A stretch of DNA of 42,992 bases from JBAYJY01 sp041664945 (GTDB taxonomy: Bacteria > UBP15 > UBA6099). A program made the translations under genes and the position numbers. The stretch covers positions 1-42,992 of the forward strand of contig JBAYJY010000014.1 in the NCBI GenBank assembly GCA_041664945.1, written 5' to 3'. Within the stretch, counting starts at the first letter, position 1, and each line of letters opens with the position of its first letter. The notes under the pieces were generated by a model. It was not told where the DNA came from. It searched no databases and saw only the letters and a list, made by a program, of their open reading frames with translations. Shown here piece after piece: positions 22,729-29,783 of the stretch.

Positions 22729-23166
22729 ATGTATGGACCTCATCTGATTCTTGAAGGTTATGACTCTCCCAAAAGAAAATTGAACAGTGTCGGATATATA
22801 TACCGTACGCTCGACGAGTTCCCGGCTCTTATCGGGATGACAAAAATCATGCCGCCGCACGTGCAAAAACATCTGACGCCGGGGAATCCGTCATGGGGCG
22901 TTTCGGGATTCGTGATAATCGCAGAGAGCCATATAGCCATACATACATATCCGGAGCTTGGCTTTTTCGCGCTCGATGTGTTTTCATGCAAGGATTTCGA
23001 CGTAGAAAAGGCGGTGAAATTCTGCGTTAAGAGATTCGGCCTAACCCGCTACGACCACAAGCTTTTGAACCGCGGCGAGGACTATCCGAAGGACATCGAG
23101 GAATCCGGGCGGATCGTTTGCGGGGACAGGCGCAAGTTTCGCAAATCGTCGCCGGCCGCCGTTTAA
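22729..23166 (+). CDS. speH: S-adenosylmethionine decarboxylase proenzyme
   Basis: The 145-residue protein is a bacterial-archaeal type AdoMet decarboxylase, which makes the aminopropyl donor for spermidine. It cleaves itself between Glu66 and Ser67 in ESHIAIHTYPE, and Ser67 becomes the pyruvoyl cofactor. The motif FFALDVFSCKDFD, with the catalytic Cys, is also present. The C-terminal tail (RKFRKSSPAAV) is a basic extension of no known role. A G-rich site stands before the ATG. No speE or other polyamine gene is adjacent, so the pathway must be completed elsewhere. It is transcribed alone. Confidence 0.95.
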   Translation: MYGPHLILEGYDSPKRKLNSVGYIYRTLDEFPALIGMTKIMPPHVQKHLTPGNPSWGVSGFVIIAESHIAIHTYPELGFFALDVFSCKDFDVEKAVKFCVKRFGLTRYDHKLLNRGEDYPKDIEESGRIVCGDRRKFRKSSPAAV

Positions 23167-23230
23167 TTCATGCCTCATAAAAAGCGGACCGCGCATTCTA
23201 TTTCATTGTGATTATTTTATAGCCGGCGTT

Positions 23231-23258
23231 TTGATATTCCCCATATTTTCGTTATAAT
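23231..23258 (+). promoter_or_regulatory. promoter of the response regulator gene
   Basis: TTGATA, a 16-base spacer and a perfect TATAAT, 42 bases before the start codon. Confidence 0.7.
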
Positions 23259-23299
23259 AATTAAATAGAAATTAAACCCTGAAGAAGGTGGCGTTGGTC

Positions 23300-23659
23300 A
23301 TGAAAAAAATACTTGTTGTAGATGACAAGCCGCAGATCAGAGACCTTGTTCAGGCCGAGTTCGAGGACGATGGCTACACGGTCATTCTGGCGGACGGCGG
23401 CATTGAAGCGATGTCCAAGCTTGCGGAAATGAAGTTCGCTGTCGATTTAGTGATTCTCGACATTAAGATGCCGGACATCGGCGGCCTCGAAGTTCTGAAT
23501 CAAATCAAGAAACAGAAAAAAGAATTGCCGGTGATTCTGTTGTCGGCCTATCCGACGTACAAGCAGGATTTTTCAACGTGGGCGGCCGAGGATTACGTTG
23601 TGAAATCCTCCGACCTTACAGAGCTGAAACAGAAGGCCGCGAAGTATCTCTGCGTATAG
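23300..23659 (+). CDS. stand-alone response regulator (receiver domain only)
   Basis: The 119-residue protein is a single receiver domain with all key residues: acidic pair Asp8-Asp9, phosphoacceptor Asp54 in LVILDIKMPDIGG, Ser82 and Lys102. It has no output domain, so like CheY or Spo0F it would act by binding a partner or passing on phosphate. The start is taken as ATG 23300; a GTG at 23288 would add four residues. No kinase gene is adjacent, but a hybrid kinase lies at 26942-29161 and has a degenerate receiver, so it could use a separate one such as this. Confidence 0.88.
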   Translation: MKKILVVDDKPQIRDLVQAEFEDDGYTVILADGGIEAMSKLAEMKFAVDLVILDIKMPDIGGLEVLNQIKKQKKELPVILLSAYPTYKQDFSTWAAEDYVVKSSDLTELKQKAAKYLCV

Positions 23660-23755
23660 ACGTTTTCTCCCCGTATATAAGAAAGCGAATTGATCAAAAG
23701 CTTTTTAGCAATTCCGATTATATGTTGTTGAACCGGAGGCCCATAGCCTTGAACA

Positions 23756-23977
23756 TTACATATAGCCGGGCCTTCCGCCGGGAGGCGGAGGAGGCGGGAA
23801 GGCGGGCCGCCGGCCGGTGACTTTGCGTTTGCCCATTGAAGAGCCGCACCGCGAACAGACGTATTCATAGAGTTCCCCGTCCGGAAGCACGAGCAGCAGC
23901 CGCTCCCGTACAGGCATTGCTACGTTGCATTTGGGGCAAAGCAGATGCGTCGCGCCGAATTTCTTGAACTGTTCCAT
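23756..23977 (-). CDS. small zinc-ribbon protein with a proline-rich tail
   Basis: The 73-residue product has two CxxC knuckles, CPKC at residues 14-17 and CSRC at 41-44, joined by a beta hairpin (RERLLLVLPDGELYEYVC), so it should hold one zinc. The tail is a basic GKRKVTGRR segment followed by PPPPPP and GGRPGYM. The frame is open much further upstream, hiding the gene, but the ATG at 23977 follows GGAGCGGTTGGA and starts exactly where the protein-like sequence begins. It is divergent from the PPC-domain gene, 84 bases away. No specific function can be given. Confidence 0.72.
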   Translation of the reverse strand: MEQFKKFGATHLLCPKCNVAMPVRERLLLVLPDGELYEYVCSRCGSSMGKRKVTGRRPAFPPPPPPGGRPGYM

Positions 23978-24061
23978 TCCAACCGCTCCGTTCGTTTGCA
24001 ATATCCGCAATGATATTATAGCATGGCTTGAGAGCGGGCGCCGCTCCGGGGAGGCGAAGAG

Positions 24062-24502
24062 ATGAAATATTCGACAGGCGGCATGAAACGCGTGTTCGCG
24101 GTGACGTTCGAGCACGGCGATTTGCTGATCGACAGCTTGAAGGAATTTGTGAAAGCGCAGGATATAAGGAACGGATATATATTCTTCCTCGGCGCGCTCA
24201 AAGAAGGGCGGCTGGTTTCCGGGCCGAAGAATCTGGAGCTGCCGGCCGAGCCGATGTGGAGCGAATTCGGAGACGGCCGCGAGGTGATCGGCATGGGTTC
24301 GATCGCGCGGGACGGCGACACGCCGCGGGTCCACGTTCATCTCAACGCGGGCCGGGCAGGCGACTCGCTTCTCGGCTGCCTGCGCGAGGGCGGCCGGGTC
24401 CACATCGTTATCGAGGCCGTTCTGTTTGAGACCGTTTTTGATTCGCTCACGCGCGCGTTCGACGCCCGCGTCGGGGCATATCTGCCGAGCCACGAAGAGT
24501 AA
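24062..24502 (+). CDS. PPC-domain (DUF296) protein
   Basis: The 146-residue protein matches the PPC domain found in prokaryotes and in plant AT-hook proteins: VFAVTFEHGDLLIDSLKEF at the start, GSIARDGDTPRVHVHLNAGR in the middle and GGRVHIVIEAVLFE near the end. The paired histidines in HVHL are conserved in the family and may bind metal. Bacterial members form trimers, and their function is mostly unknown although they are often called DNA-binding. GGGGAGG precedes the ATG. It stands alone, divergent from the zinc-ribbon gene. Confidence 0.88.
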   Translation: MKYSTGGMKRVFAVTFEHGDLLIDSLKEFVKAQDIRNGYIFFLGALKEGRLVSGPKNLELPAEPMWSEFGDGREVIGMGSIARDGDTPRVHVHLNAGRAGDSLLGCLREGGRVHIVIEAVLFETVFDSLTRAFDARVGAYLPSHEE

Positions 24503-24536
24503 CTGGGATTTTCTCTCTGAACAGTTAGCCCGCCCG

Positions 24537-24563
24537 CAATCGGCGTATTCGGGATTATCATTG
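24537..24563 (+). repeat. intergenic repeat of the GGCG(G/T)ATTCGGGATTA family
   Basis: CAATCGGCGTATTCGGGATTA is close to the copy at 26031 (CTAATGGCGGATTCGGGATTA). It lies just after the PPC-domain gene. Confidence 0.4.
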
Positions 24564-24599
24564 AACCGTGAAAAATCAGGGTAAAATATTTCGACCCGC

Positions 24600-24628
24600 T
24601 TGCTTGAATCGCCGCCGGCGGGTAAAAT
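24600..24628 (+). promoter_or_regulatory. promoter of the small disordered protein gene
   Basis: TTGCTT, a 17-base spacer and TAAAAT, 20 bases before the ATG at 24649. Confidence 0.5.
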
Positions 24629-24648
24629 ATAAGTGAGGATAGAAGGCA

Positions 24649-24840
24649 ATGGCGACACAAGTTTATACATCCACGCAGTCAATACCGCCCACATCGCGGC
24701 CGGCGCAAGTGTATTCAAGCGACCGCATGATGCCGCCGCGCAATCAGCGCATTGCCCCTATTCCGGCTAAAGCCCCGGACCCCACAAGAACGCCGCGCAT
24801 CAAGCCCGAGGCCGCGCGCCGCGTCAACATGAACATTTAG
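24649..24840 (+). CDS. small proline-rich disordered protein
   Basis: The 63-residue product is rich in Pro, Arg, Thr and Ser, basic, and without predicted helices or cysteines. It contains VYTSTQSIPPTSRPAQVYSS, in which a short QVYTS/QVYSS block occurs twice. GAAGG stands just before the ATG and a promoter-like pair lies ahead, so expression is plausible. No family is recognised. It could be a nucleic-acid-binding or linker-like peptide, but this is a guess. Confidence 0.5.
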   Translation: MATQVYTSTQSIPPTSRPAQVYSSDRMMPPRNQRIAPIPAKAPDPTRTPRIKPEAARRVNMNI

Positions 24841-24920
24841 TTCTTCTTAAGCCGAATTTTTCCGAATAGATGGCCGGTTCCGTTAGTTTTGTTTTTTCGC
24901 GCGCGCAAAGCGATTTCGCG

Positions 24921-24952
24921 GAAAACAAAAAACCCGTCTTTTCAGGGACGGG
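24921..24952 (-). terminator. intrinsic terminator of the small peptide unit
   Basis: On the minus strand CCCGTC (24952-24947), an 8-base loop and GACGGG (24938-24933) are followed by TTTTTTGTTTTC. The T-run lies on the minus side, so it ends a transcript coming from the right, where the only candidate within 300 bases is the small open frame at 24985-25059. Its plus-strand side has a weak T-rich tail only. Confidence 0.75.
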
Positions 24953-24984
24953 CTTCTTGACTTCAATGTTTTGCAGTGGACAGT

Positions 24985-25059
24985 TTAACGTCTTGCCCGG
25001 GACCGTCTAGCGCAACCTTCTTTGCAGTGAGATACTTGTCTCAGCATCCAATGTTTCAT
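24985..25059 (-). CDS. candidate 24-residue Cys- and Arg-rich peptide
   Basis: A 25-codon frame on the minus strand begins MKHWML, has two cysteines in C-K-E-G-C spacing and ends in a basic stretch RRSRARR. The ribosome binding site AAAGGAGG is eight bases before the ATG and is among the best in the window. A strong terminator lies 32 bases after the stop. The upstream region is AT-rich, with TATAGC and TATACT, but no certain promoter. So a complete short transcription unit exists, in a 422-base space (24841-25262) otherwise without genes. It may be a small protein, a leader peptide or an sRNA with a fortuitous frame. No modifying enzyme is adjacent. Confidence 0.5.
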   Translation of the reverse strand: MKHWMLRQVSHCKEGCARRSRARR

Positions 25060-25262
25060 AGGTTACACCTCCTTTGAAGATACATTGAGTATATTTTGCT
25101 ATAATTGCTCCCGTTTTTTCAAGCCGCTTTCTAAATCATCACATCTCAAAAAAACTCACTGTAATAATATTAACTGCAATGCCGTCCGGAAAGTTCCCGG
25201 CAGTCAAAAAATCATGTAAACAGAATATTTAGACCCTGCGCAAGCCGCTCGGCAGCCGATTA

Positions 25263-25997
25263 TTATCCGATTCCGAAACCGAGAAAGACCCGCGGCGCGG
25301 CGTCCCAGAAGATATGCAGCAGAATCAGGCCGTAAATGTTTCCGGAGCGCCTGTATATCAATCCAGCCGCGCAGCCCCAGATCAAAAAGGTTCCGGCCAT
25401 GTTGGCGATCAGGCCGGCGGCGGGCAATGTTCCCCACAGCATCGGCAGCTTGAAAACGGCATAAGCGGCGGCGGTTATCAGAAGTCCGCGCGTGTTTCCG
25501 AGCCGGGATTCGAGCCGCGTCTGCATGAAGCCCCGGAAAAACAATTCCTCCGCGAAACCCGCCGCGACAAGCGGCAGGGCGATCCCGCGCCACAAAGCCT
25601 GCCAGTTCATAAAGTGGCCGGGCAGGAACATCAGAGCCGCGGGCGGCACGAGGAAAAAAACCGCTGTCTCGATTCTGCGAAACGAAAGGCCGGCTGATTC
25701 CGGGCCGCCGCCTGAAGCTAAGGCCGCGGCCGCGACTGCGGCGACTGTTATTCCGGCTAAGAGCAGGTCGGACAAATCCTTATTATTTTTATTTATTACA
25801 GTCGAATATGAGTGAATCGCGAAATATGCGGCGAACAGAAATGCATAGGATGAAATAACGAAAATTAGTTGGGACTTTGGGTTCCTGATTTCGATTTTCG
25901 GCGCCGGCCGGTTCAGGGTCAACATAAAAACCGCGAACCAGCAGAACGCCATCGATCCGGCAAGGTACAAAAGCAGAGTCAGTTCGTTGAAAGGCAT
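25263..25997 (-). CDS. CPBP-family intramembrane protein (CAAX protease / Abi), non-canonical site
   Basis: The 244-residue protein has about seven membrane helices. The first CPBP motif is intact: Glu150-Glu151-x3-Arg155 in EELFFRGF. The third is HIFWD with His228 and Asp232. The second motif, F-x3-H, which supplies a metal-binding His, reads F182-KLPM, so the histidine is missing. The family includes CAAX proteases and bacteriocin-immunity proteins acting within the membrane. The lost His suggests changed metal binding or loss of catalysis. The site before the ATG is weak. It is divergent from the PAP2 gene 278 bases away. Confidence 0.8.
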   Translation of the reverse strand: MPFNELTLLLYLAGSMAFCWFAVFMLTLNRPAPKIEIRNPKSQLIFVISSYAFLFAAYFAIHSYSTVINKNNKDLSDLLLAGITVAAVAAAALASGGGPESAGLSFRRIETAVFFLVPPAALMFLPGHFMNWQALWRGIALPLVAAGFAEELFFRGFMQTRLESRLGNTRGLLITAAAYAVFKLPMLWGTLPAAGLIANMAGTFLIWGCAAGLIYRRSGNIYGLILLHIFWDAAPRVFLGFGIG

Positions 25998-26030
25998 AAA
26001 TTATTCTACTCTGGCCGATTGCGCTCGAAT

Positions 26031-26056
26031 CCTAATGGCGGATTCGGGATTAAACC
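26031..26056 (+). repeat. intergenic repeat of the CCTATnGGCGGATTCG family
   Basis: CCTAATGGCGGATTCGGGAT with an AT tail; GAATCC before it and GGATTC inside make a short inverted repeat. One of two copies in the same divergent intergenic space (25998-26275). Confidence 0.4.
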
Positions 26057-26143
26057 GGCCTATCGCGCGAGAGCGCTTTTGTTCAACTCCAATCTATTCT
26101 AACAACAAAGCGCGGCAAGTCCAGTTTTATCCTGAATCCGGCT

Positions 26144-26168
26144 CCTGTTAGCGAATCCGATTTATATC
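26144..26168 (+). repeat. intergenic repeat, second copy in the same space
   Basis: CCTGTTAGCGAATCCGATTT with AT tail, preceded by GAATCCGGCT. The nearest relative is the copy at 21229. Confidence 0.4.
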
Positions 26169-26275
26169 TTGCCGGTTTTGACGCGTCAGGTTGCGTATGA
26201 TATGCTTTGCAATGTCGATTTTGTAAGAATTCATAAGGCAAATAATATCTGGCGACTCTCGGATTGCTTGAATAA

Positions 26276-26899
26276 ATGACAACAGAAAAACTTTCTCGGA
26301 AAAGCGGCGCTGATGCAGGAGATACGCCCGAAAAGTTCGGGCGTTTTGAAGAGATGGACCGCCGCGCAATGCTTTTTTTATACAGGCGTTTGCGCAACCC
26401 GGTTTTTGATCTGCTCATGCCGTTCCTGTCGGTGATCTGCAACAAGGGCGCTCTGCACATTGTGGCCGGCGCGCTGATGATAATATGTGGCCATTTCGCA
26501 AAACTGCCGAAACTGCAAAGCGCCGGCGTTGTTTTGATGGCGGCGGCTGGCTCGGCGTTTTTTATAGCGGAACTGCCGATCAAACAGATATGGAAGCGAA
26601 AGAGGCCGTTCATGGTTATGGAGGAAGTGCTTCCGAAGGTGCCGCACAAGCGGCTTTTGAAGCGGCCCTCGTTTCCATCCGGGCATGCATCCGGTTATTT
26701 CGCGGGCGGAGTCGCTCTGTCGATCTGCTATCCGTCTCTTGCGACGGCGTTTCTCTGCATCGCGGCGCTCGGCTCGTTTTCCAGAATATACAACGGAGTC
26801 CATTTCCCGTCGGATGTTATCGCGGGCTCGCTTATCGGGGCGGCTTTCGGGGCGGCTTTGACGCCGTTTCTGCTGCCGGCGCTCATGAAAGCGTTTTAA
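26276..26899 (+). CDS. PAP2-family membrane phosphatase
   Basis: The 207-residue membrane protein carries the three phosphatase motifs of the PAP2 superfamily: KQIWKRKRPF, PSGH and SRIYNGVHFPSDV, whose histidines form the catalytic pair. About five helices surround them. The active site usually faces the periplasm and acts on lipid phosphates such as undecaprenyl diphosphate or phosphatidylglycerol phosphate. The exact substrate is unclear. The first 35 residues are hydrophilic. No strong ribosome binding site is seen. The sensor kinase gene follows 42 bases on, so they may share an mRNA. Confidence 0.9.
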   Translation: MTTEKLSRKSGADAGDTPEKFGRFEEMDRRAMLFLYRRLRNPVFDLLMPFLSVICNKGALHIVAGALMIICGHFAKLPKLQSAGVVLMAAAGSAFFIAELPIKQIWKRKRPFMVMEEVLPKVPHKRLLKRPSFPSGHASGYFAGGVALSICYPSLATAFLCIAALGSFSRIYNGVHFPSDVIAGSLIGAAFGAALTPFLLPALMKAF

Positions 26900-26941
26900 C
26901 AGCCTGCCGGACGCAGCGCTTATTTATGTTGGAGAATCGAC

Positions 26942-29161
26942 ATGAGGCTTCGATACAAGCGGATGCTCATACTGATCACGATAATCTGTTGGTCGATAGC
27001 TTTTTATTTGATCAACAGCGATCAGAAAGACACGATCAGGGCGTTCCAAACCACGCAACGCGGCGGGCTCGTGCTGATGCAGGGCATAGTGAATATCGTG
27101 CGAACCATGGCGCCGGAAGGCTTCGTGGACTATGCGGTCGACATGCTGAAAAGCAGGCAGCTCAGGGATTACATCAGCGATGAGATTAGAAGGAAAGACA
27201 CGAAAGGCATTGTCGGATACGGCAACTTCCTTTTTTTCGATGATAAAAGCCGTTTGATATTTCAGAACGGAGACCTGCCTGACAAATATTACGGGAAATC
27301 CGCCGCTGAGATTTACAGTGAACAGATGGAAAAGCGCGGCGGCAGCGGATTTGAAACAGTTGTCGGCGGAATAGAAAAACATACGGCGGGAATGGCGCAG
27401 TATCGTTTTGAGCGCGGCGGGCCGGTTAAGGTCGTCGCGTGGATGCCCGCCAAAGTGTCTAATCAGCGCACTTTCACAATGTTGCTGTACGCGGACAGGG
27501 ACAAGGTTTTCCGCAGGCTGGGTTTCTATGGCAGAATGTGGCTGACGATCGGCGGAACGCTGCTTTTCAACGTCATAATGATTTTTGTAAGCATGGCGTA
27601 TCTGAGAGTGGTCGAGAGTCAAACGCGGCTTGAGGAGCGAGCGCGGCATCTTGAAACCATCAACCGGCTCGAAGAGCGCTGCAAGCTTCTCGTCGAGTCG
27701 GCCGGCGACGGAATCGTCACATTCGACGAGGAAGGGCGGATCATATCCGTCAATCAGGGCGCCCTCTCGATAGGCGGTTATTCCGAGGAAGAAATTGTCG
27801 GCCGCAAATTCGTGGAATTTTTCAAGGGCCCGGAAAAGGAAAACGCGACTCAGCATTTCGCGCGCCTGCTTTCCGAAGGCCGGCCAGTCGGTTACGAATC
27901 GTTAGTGGTGTCGCGCTCGGGCGGCGAGATACCGGTGAGCGTGGGCGCGGCGTCTTTCACGCACGAAGGGCGCCCGCTCTTTCAGGCCACCATTCGCGAC
28001 ATCACGCTTCTCAAGGCGCGCGAGCAGGAGCGTATCAGCAATATAAAGCTTCGCGGCGAAGTGGAGCAGCTCAGGGAACTCAACGCTCTCAAAACAAACT
28101 TTCTGTCGATTGTCTCGCACGAACTGCGCACGCCGCTCGCCGTCATTGTCGGCAACGTGGGCCTTATGCTGAAAGACGGAGGAGCCGGCCTGACCGAAGA
28201 ACTCGCAAAACGGCTCCGAACCGTGCAGCGGCGCGGTCGCGAGCTTAAAGACCTTATCGACGATCTTCTGAACCTCGCCTCAATCGAGGCCGGCAAACTC
28301 GAATTGAATATTGAAACGGTTTCCATAAGCGACCTGTTTCAGGACGCTGCCGCCGCGATCTCCGATTCGGCGAAAGCGGAAAAGATCGCTTTCGAGAGCA
28401 TAATAGAGCCGGAAGACATAAAAATCGTCTGCGACAGGCTCAAGCTGAACCGAATACTGGGCAACCTTGTCAAAAACGCCGTTAATTTTACGCCGGCCGG
28501 CGGGACAATCCGCATGGAAGCGGCGGCCCGCGGCGGGGAAGTTGTTTTTTGCGTCACGGACACGGGGCCGGGAATCCCGGAGGCGGAACTCGTCCGCGTT
28601 TTCGAGCGTTTCTATCAGGTCGACAGTTCGCTGACGAGGCCCGGAGGCGGCGCCGGGGTGGGGCTTTCGATCGCGCGCGAGATGGCGGAACTGCACGGAG
28701 GCTGGATCAGGTTGCGGAATGTCAAGCCGAACGGGCTTTGCGCCGAGTTCGCCATTCCCGAACGGCCGGCCGCTATCGGCGATAGTTCGCGCCCGACAGT
28801 CGTTATCGTCGACCGCGATCCGGAGTTCTGTTCGCTGCTCTCTCATTTTCTAAGGGAAAATCGATTCCGGGCCGTTTTCGCTCAGGATTCAGCCGCCGGG
28901 ATTCAATTAATTGAGAGCGAGAAAGCGAGAATAGCGCTGATCGATTCCGGCGCCTCTCCGATGGACGGTTTCGCCGTCTGCCGCGCCATAAGGGAGAATC
29001 CGAAAACGCGCGGCGCTTATGTCATCATGCTTTCCGCGCTGTCCGAGCCCTCTCAGGTTGAGCGGGCGATCGAAGCCGGCGCTGGCGACTGCGTCACGAG
29101 GCCGTTCGAATTCAACGAGCTTCTTGCAAAAATCAGGGCGATCGCGGACGCCGGAAAATGA
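26942..29161 (+). CDS. hybrid sensor histidine kinase with degenerate receiver
   Basis: The 739-residue membrane kinase has helix 1 at about 9-25, an outer sensor of about 175 residues, helix 2 at about 203-222, a coiled-coil linker, a PAS domain near 245-350, HisKA with phospho-site His393 in SHELRTPL, and HATPase with an N box (GNLVKNAVNF), DTGPGIP and GAGVGLSIA. A receiver follows at 618-735. It keeps the phospho-Asp668 but the acidic pair is Asp-Arg, and the key Lys is Arg720 in TRPFEF. This altered receiver may be poorly phosphorylated. The input signal is unknown. A thioesterase gene follows; the kinase stop lies just after its last residue. Confidence 0.9.
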   Translation: MRLRYKRMLILITIICWSIAFYLINSDQKDTIRAFQTTQRGGLVLMQGIVNIVRTMAPEGFVDYAVDMLKSRQLRDYISDEIRRKDTKGIVGYGNFLFFDDKSRLIFQNGDLPDKYYGKSAAEIYSEQMEKRGGSGFETVVGGIEKHTAGMAQYRFERGGPVKVVAWMPAKVSNQRTFTMLLYADRDKVFRRLGFYGRMWLTIGGTLLFNVIMIFVSMAYLRVVESQTRLEERARHLETINRLEERCKLLVESAGDGIVTFDEEGRIISVNQGALSIGGYSEEEIVGRKFVEFFKGPEKENATQHFARLLSEGRPVGYESLVVSRSGGEIPVSVGAASFTHEGRPLFQATIRDITLLKAREQERISNIKLRGEVEQLRELNALKTNFLSIVSHELRTPLAVIVGNVGLMLKDGGAGLTEELAKRLRTVQRRGRELKDLIDDLLNLASIEAGKLELNIETVSISDLFQDAAAAISDSAKAEKIAFESIIEPEDIKIVCDRLKLNRILGNLVKNAVNFTPAGGTIRMEAAARGGEVVFCVTDTGPGIPEAELVRVFERFYQVDSSLTRPGGGAGVGLSIAREMAELHGGWIRLRNVKPNGLCAEFAIPERPAAIGDSSRPTVVIVDRDPEFCSLLSHFLRENRFRAVFAQDSAAGIQLIESEKARIALIDSGASPMDGFAVCRAIRENPKTRGAYVIMLSALSEPSQVERAIEAGAGDCVTRPFEFNELLAKIRAIADAGK

Positions 29162-29220
29162 TTCGCGAAAGAGCCTCTGAAGAAGTTGCTAAACGGCGAA
29201 TATTGAAAGAGAGGAATAGT

Positions 29221-29634
29221 ATGAAACCTGAAATAACAGATCCGATCAAATATGCGCGGGAGACCGTGGGCGGCGATCCGTTCGCCACCTATCTCGGCAT
29301 TGTCATCGAGGAAGTCGCCGAGGGATATGCGCGCGTGTCGATGAAAGTGCGCCCGGAGTATTTGAACGCCGTCGAGCGCGCCCACGGAGGCGCCGTTTAC
29401 ATGGCTCTCGACCAGGCGTTCGCCGTCGCTTCGAATTCGCGCGGCGTCTCCGCCGTTTCGCTTACGATGACAGTCAACTATCACGCAGCCGCCCCGAGCG
29501 GTTCGACGCTTGTCGCGGAAGCCCGCCCGGTGGATTTAAAGCGCAAGGTCAGCGTCTGGGACCTCGTCGCGCGCACTCGCGAGGACGACGTTCTCATCGC
29601 TTCCGCCCGCGGCATCGTATACCATCAGGGCTGA
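29221..29634 (+). CDS. PaaI-family hotdog thioesterase
   Basis: The 137-residue cytoplasmic enzyme has a hotdog fold of the PaaI/YdiI kind. The active segment is AHGGAVYMALDQAFAVASNS, where the HGG turn and the following acidic Asp are typical of acyl-CoA thioesterases. The usual substrates are aromatic or medium-chain acyl-CoA; here unknown. The frame reads back to an ATG at 29158 overlapping the kinase stop, but ATG 29221 with GAGAGG in front gives the family's usual length. The gene lies between the sensor kinase and the glycyl radical operon. Confidence 0.85.
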   Translation: MKPEITDPIKYARETVGGDPFATYLGIVIEEVAEGYARVSMKVRPEYLNAVERAHGGAVYMALDQAFAVASNSRGVSAVSLTMTVNYHAAAPSGSTLVAEARPVDLKRKVSVWDLVARTREDDVLIASARGIVYHQG

Positions 29635-29725
29635 CGCTTTTCCGGTTCTGACAGGCGCGGCTCCGTTCCCGGCGAATCCCAGGGAAAACCCCCGGACTGC
29701 GATTCGGCGGCGATCGGGAATTTGT

Positions 29726-29755
29726 TTGGCGATTATTCATCTTCCGCTATATAAT
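29726..29755 (+). promoter_or_regulatory. promoter of the glycyl radical enzyme operon
   Basis: TTGGCG, an 18-base spacer and a perfect TATAAT. Start of transcription falls about 22 bases before the GTG start codon. No convincing FNR-like TTGAT/ATCAA palindrome is present. Confidence 0.55.
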
Positions 29756-29783
29756 TAAATGGATTAATATTAAGGAGCCTCAC

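Noticed and set aside
23756..24718. 320-codon minus-strand frame over the PPC-domain gene
   Set aside because: Its first 246 codons mirror the PPC gene and have no ribosome site. Only the last 73 codons were kept.
26924..27856. Minus-strand 310-codon frame opposite the sensor kinase
   Set aside because: A shadow of the kinase coding strand with His- and Arg-rich composition and no start signal.
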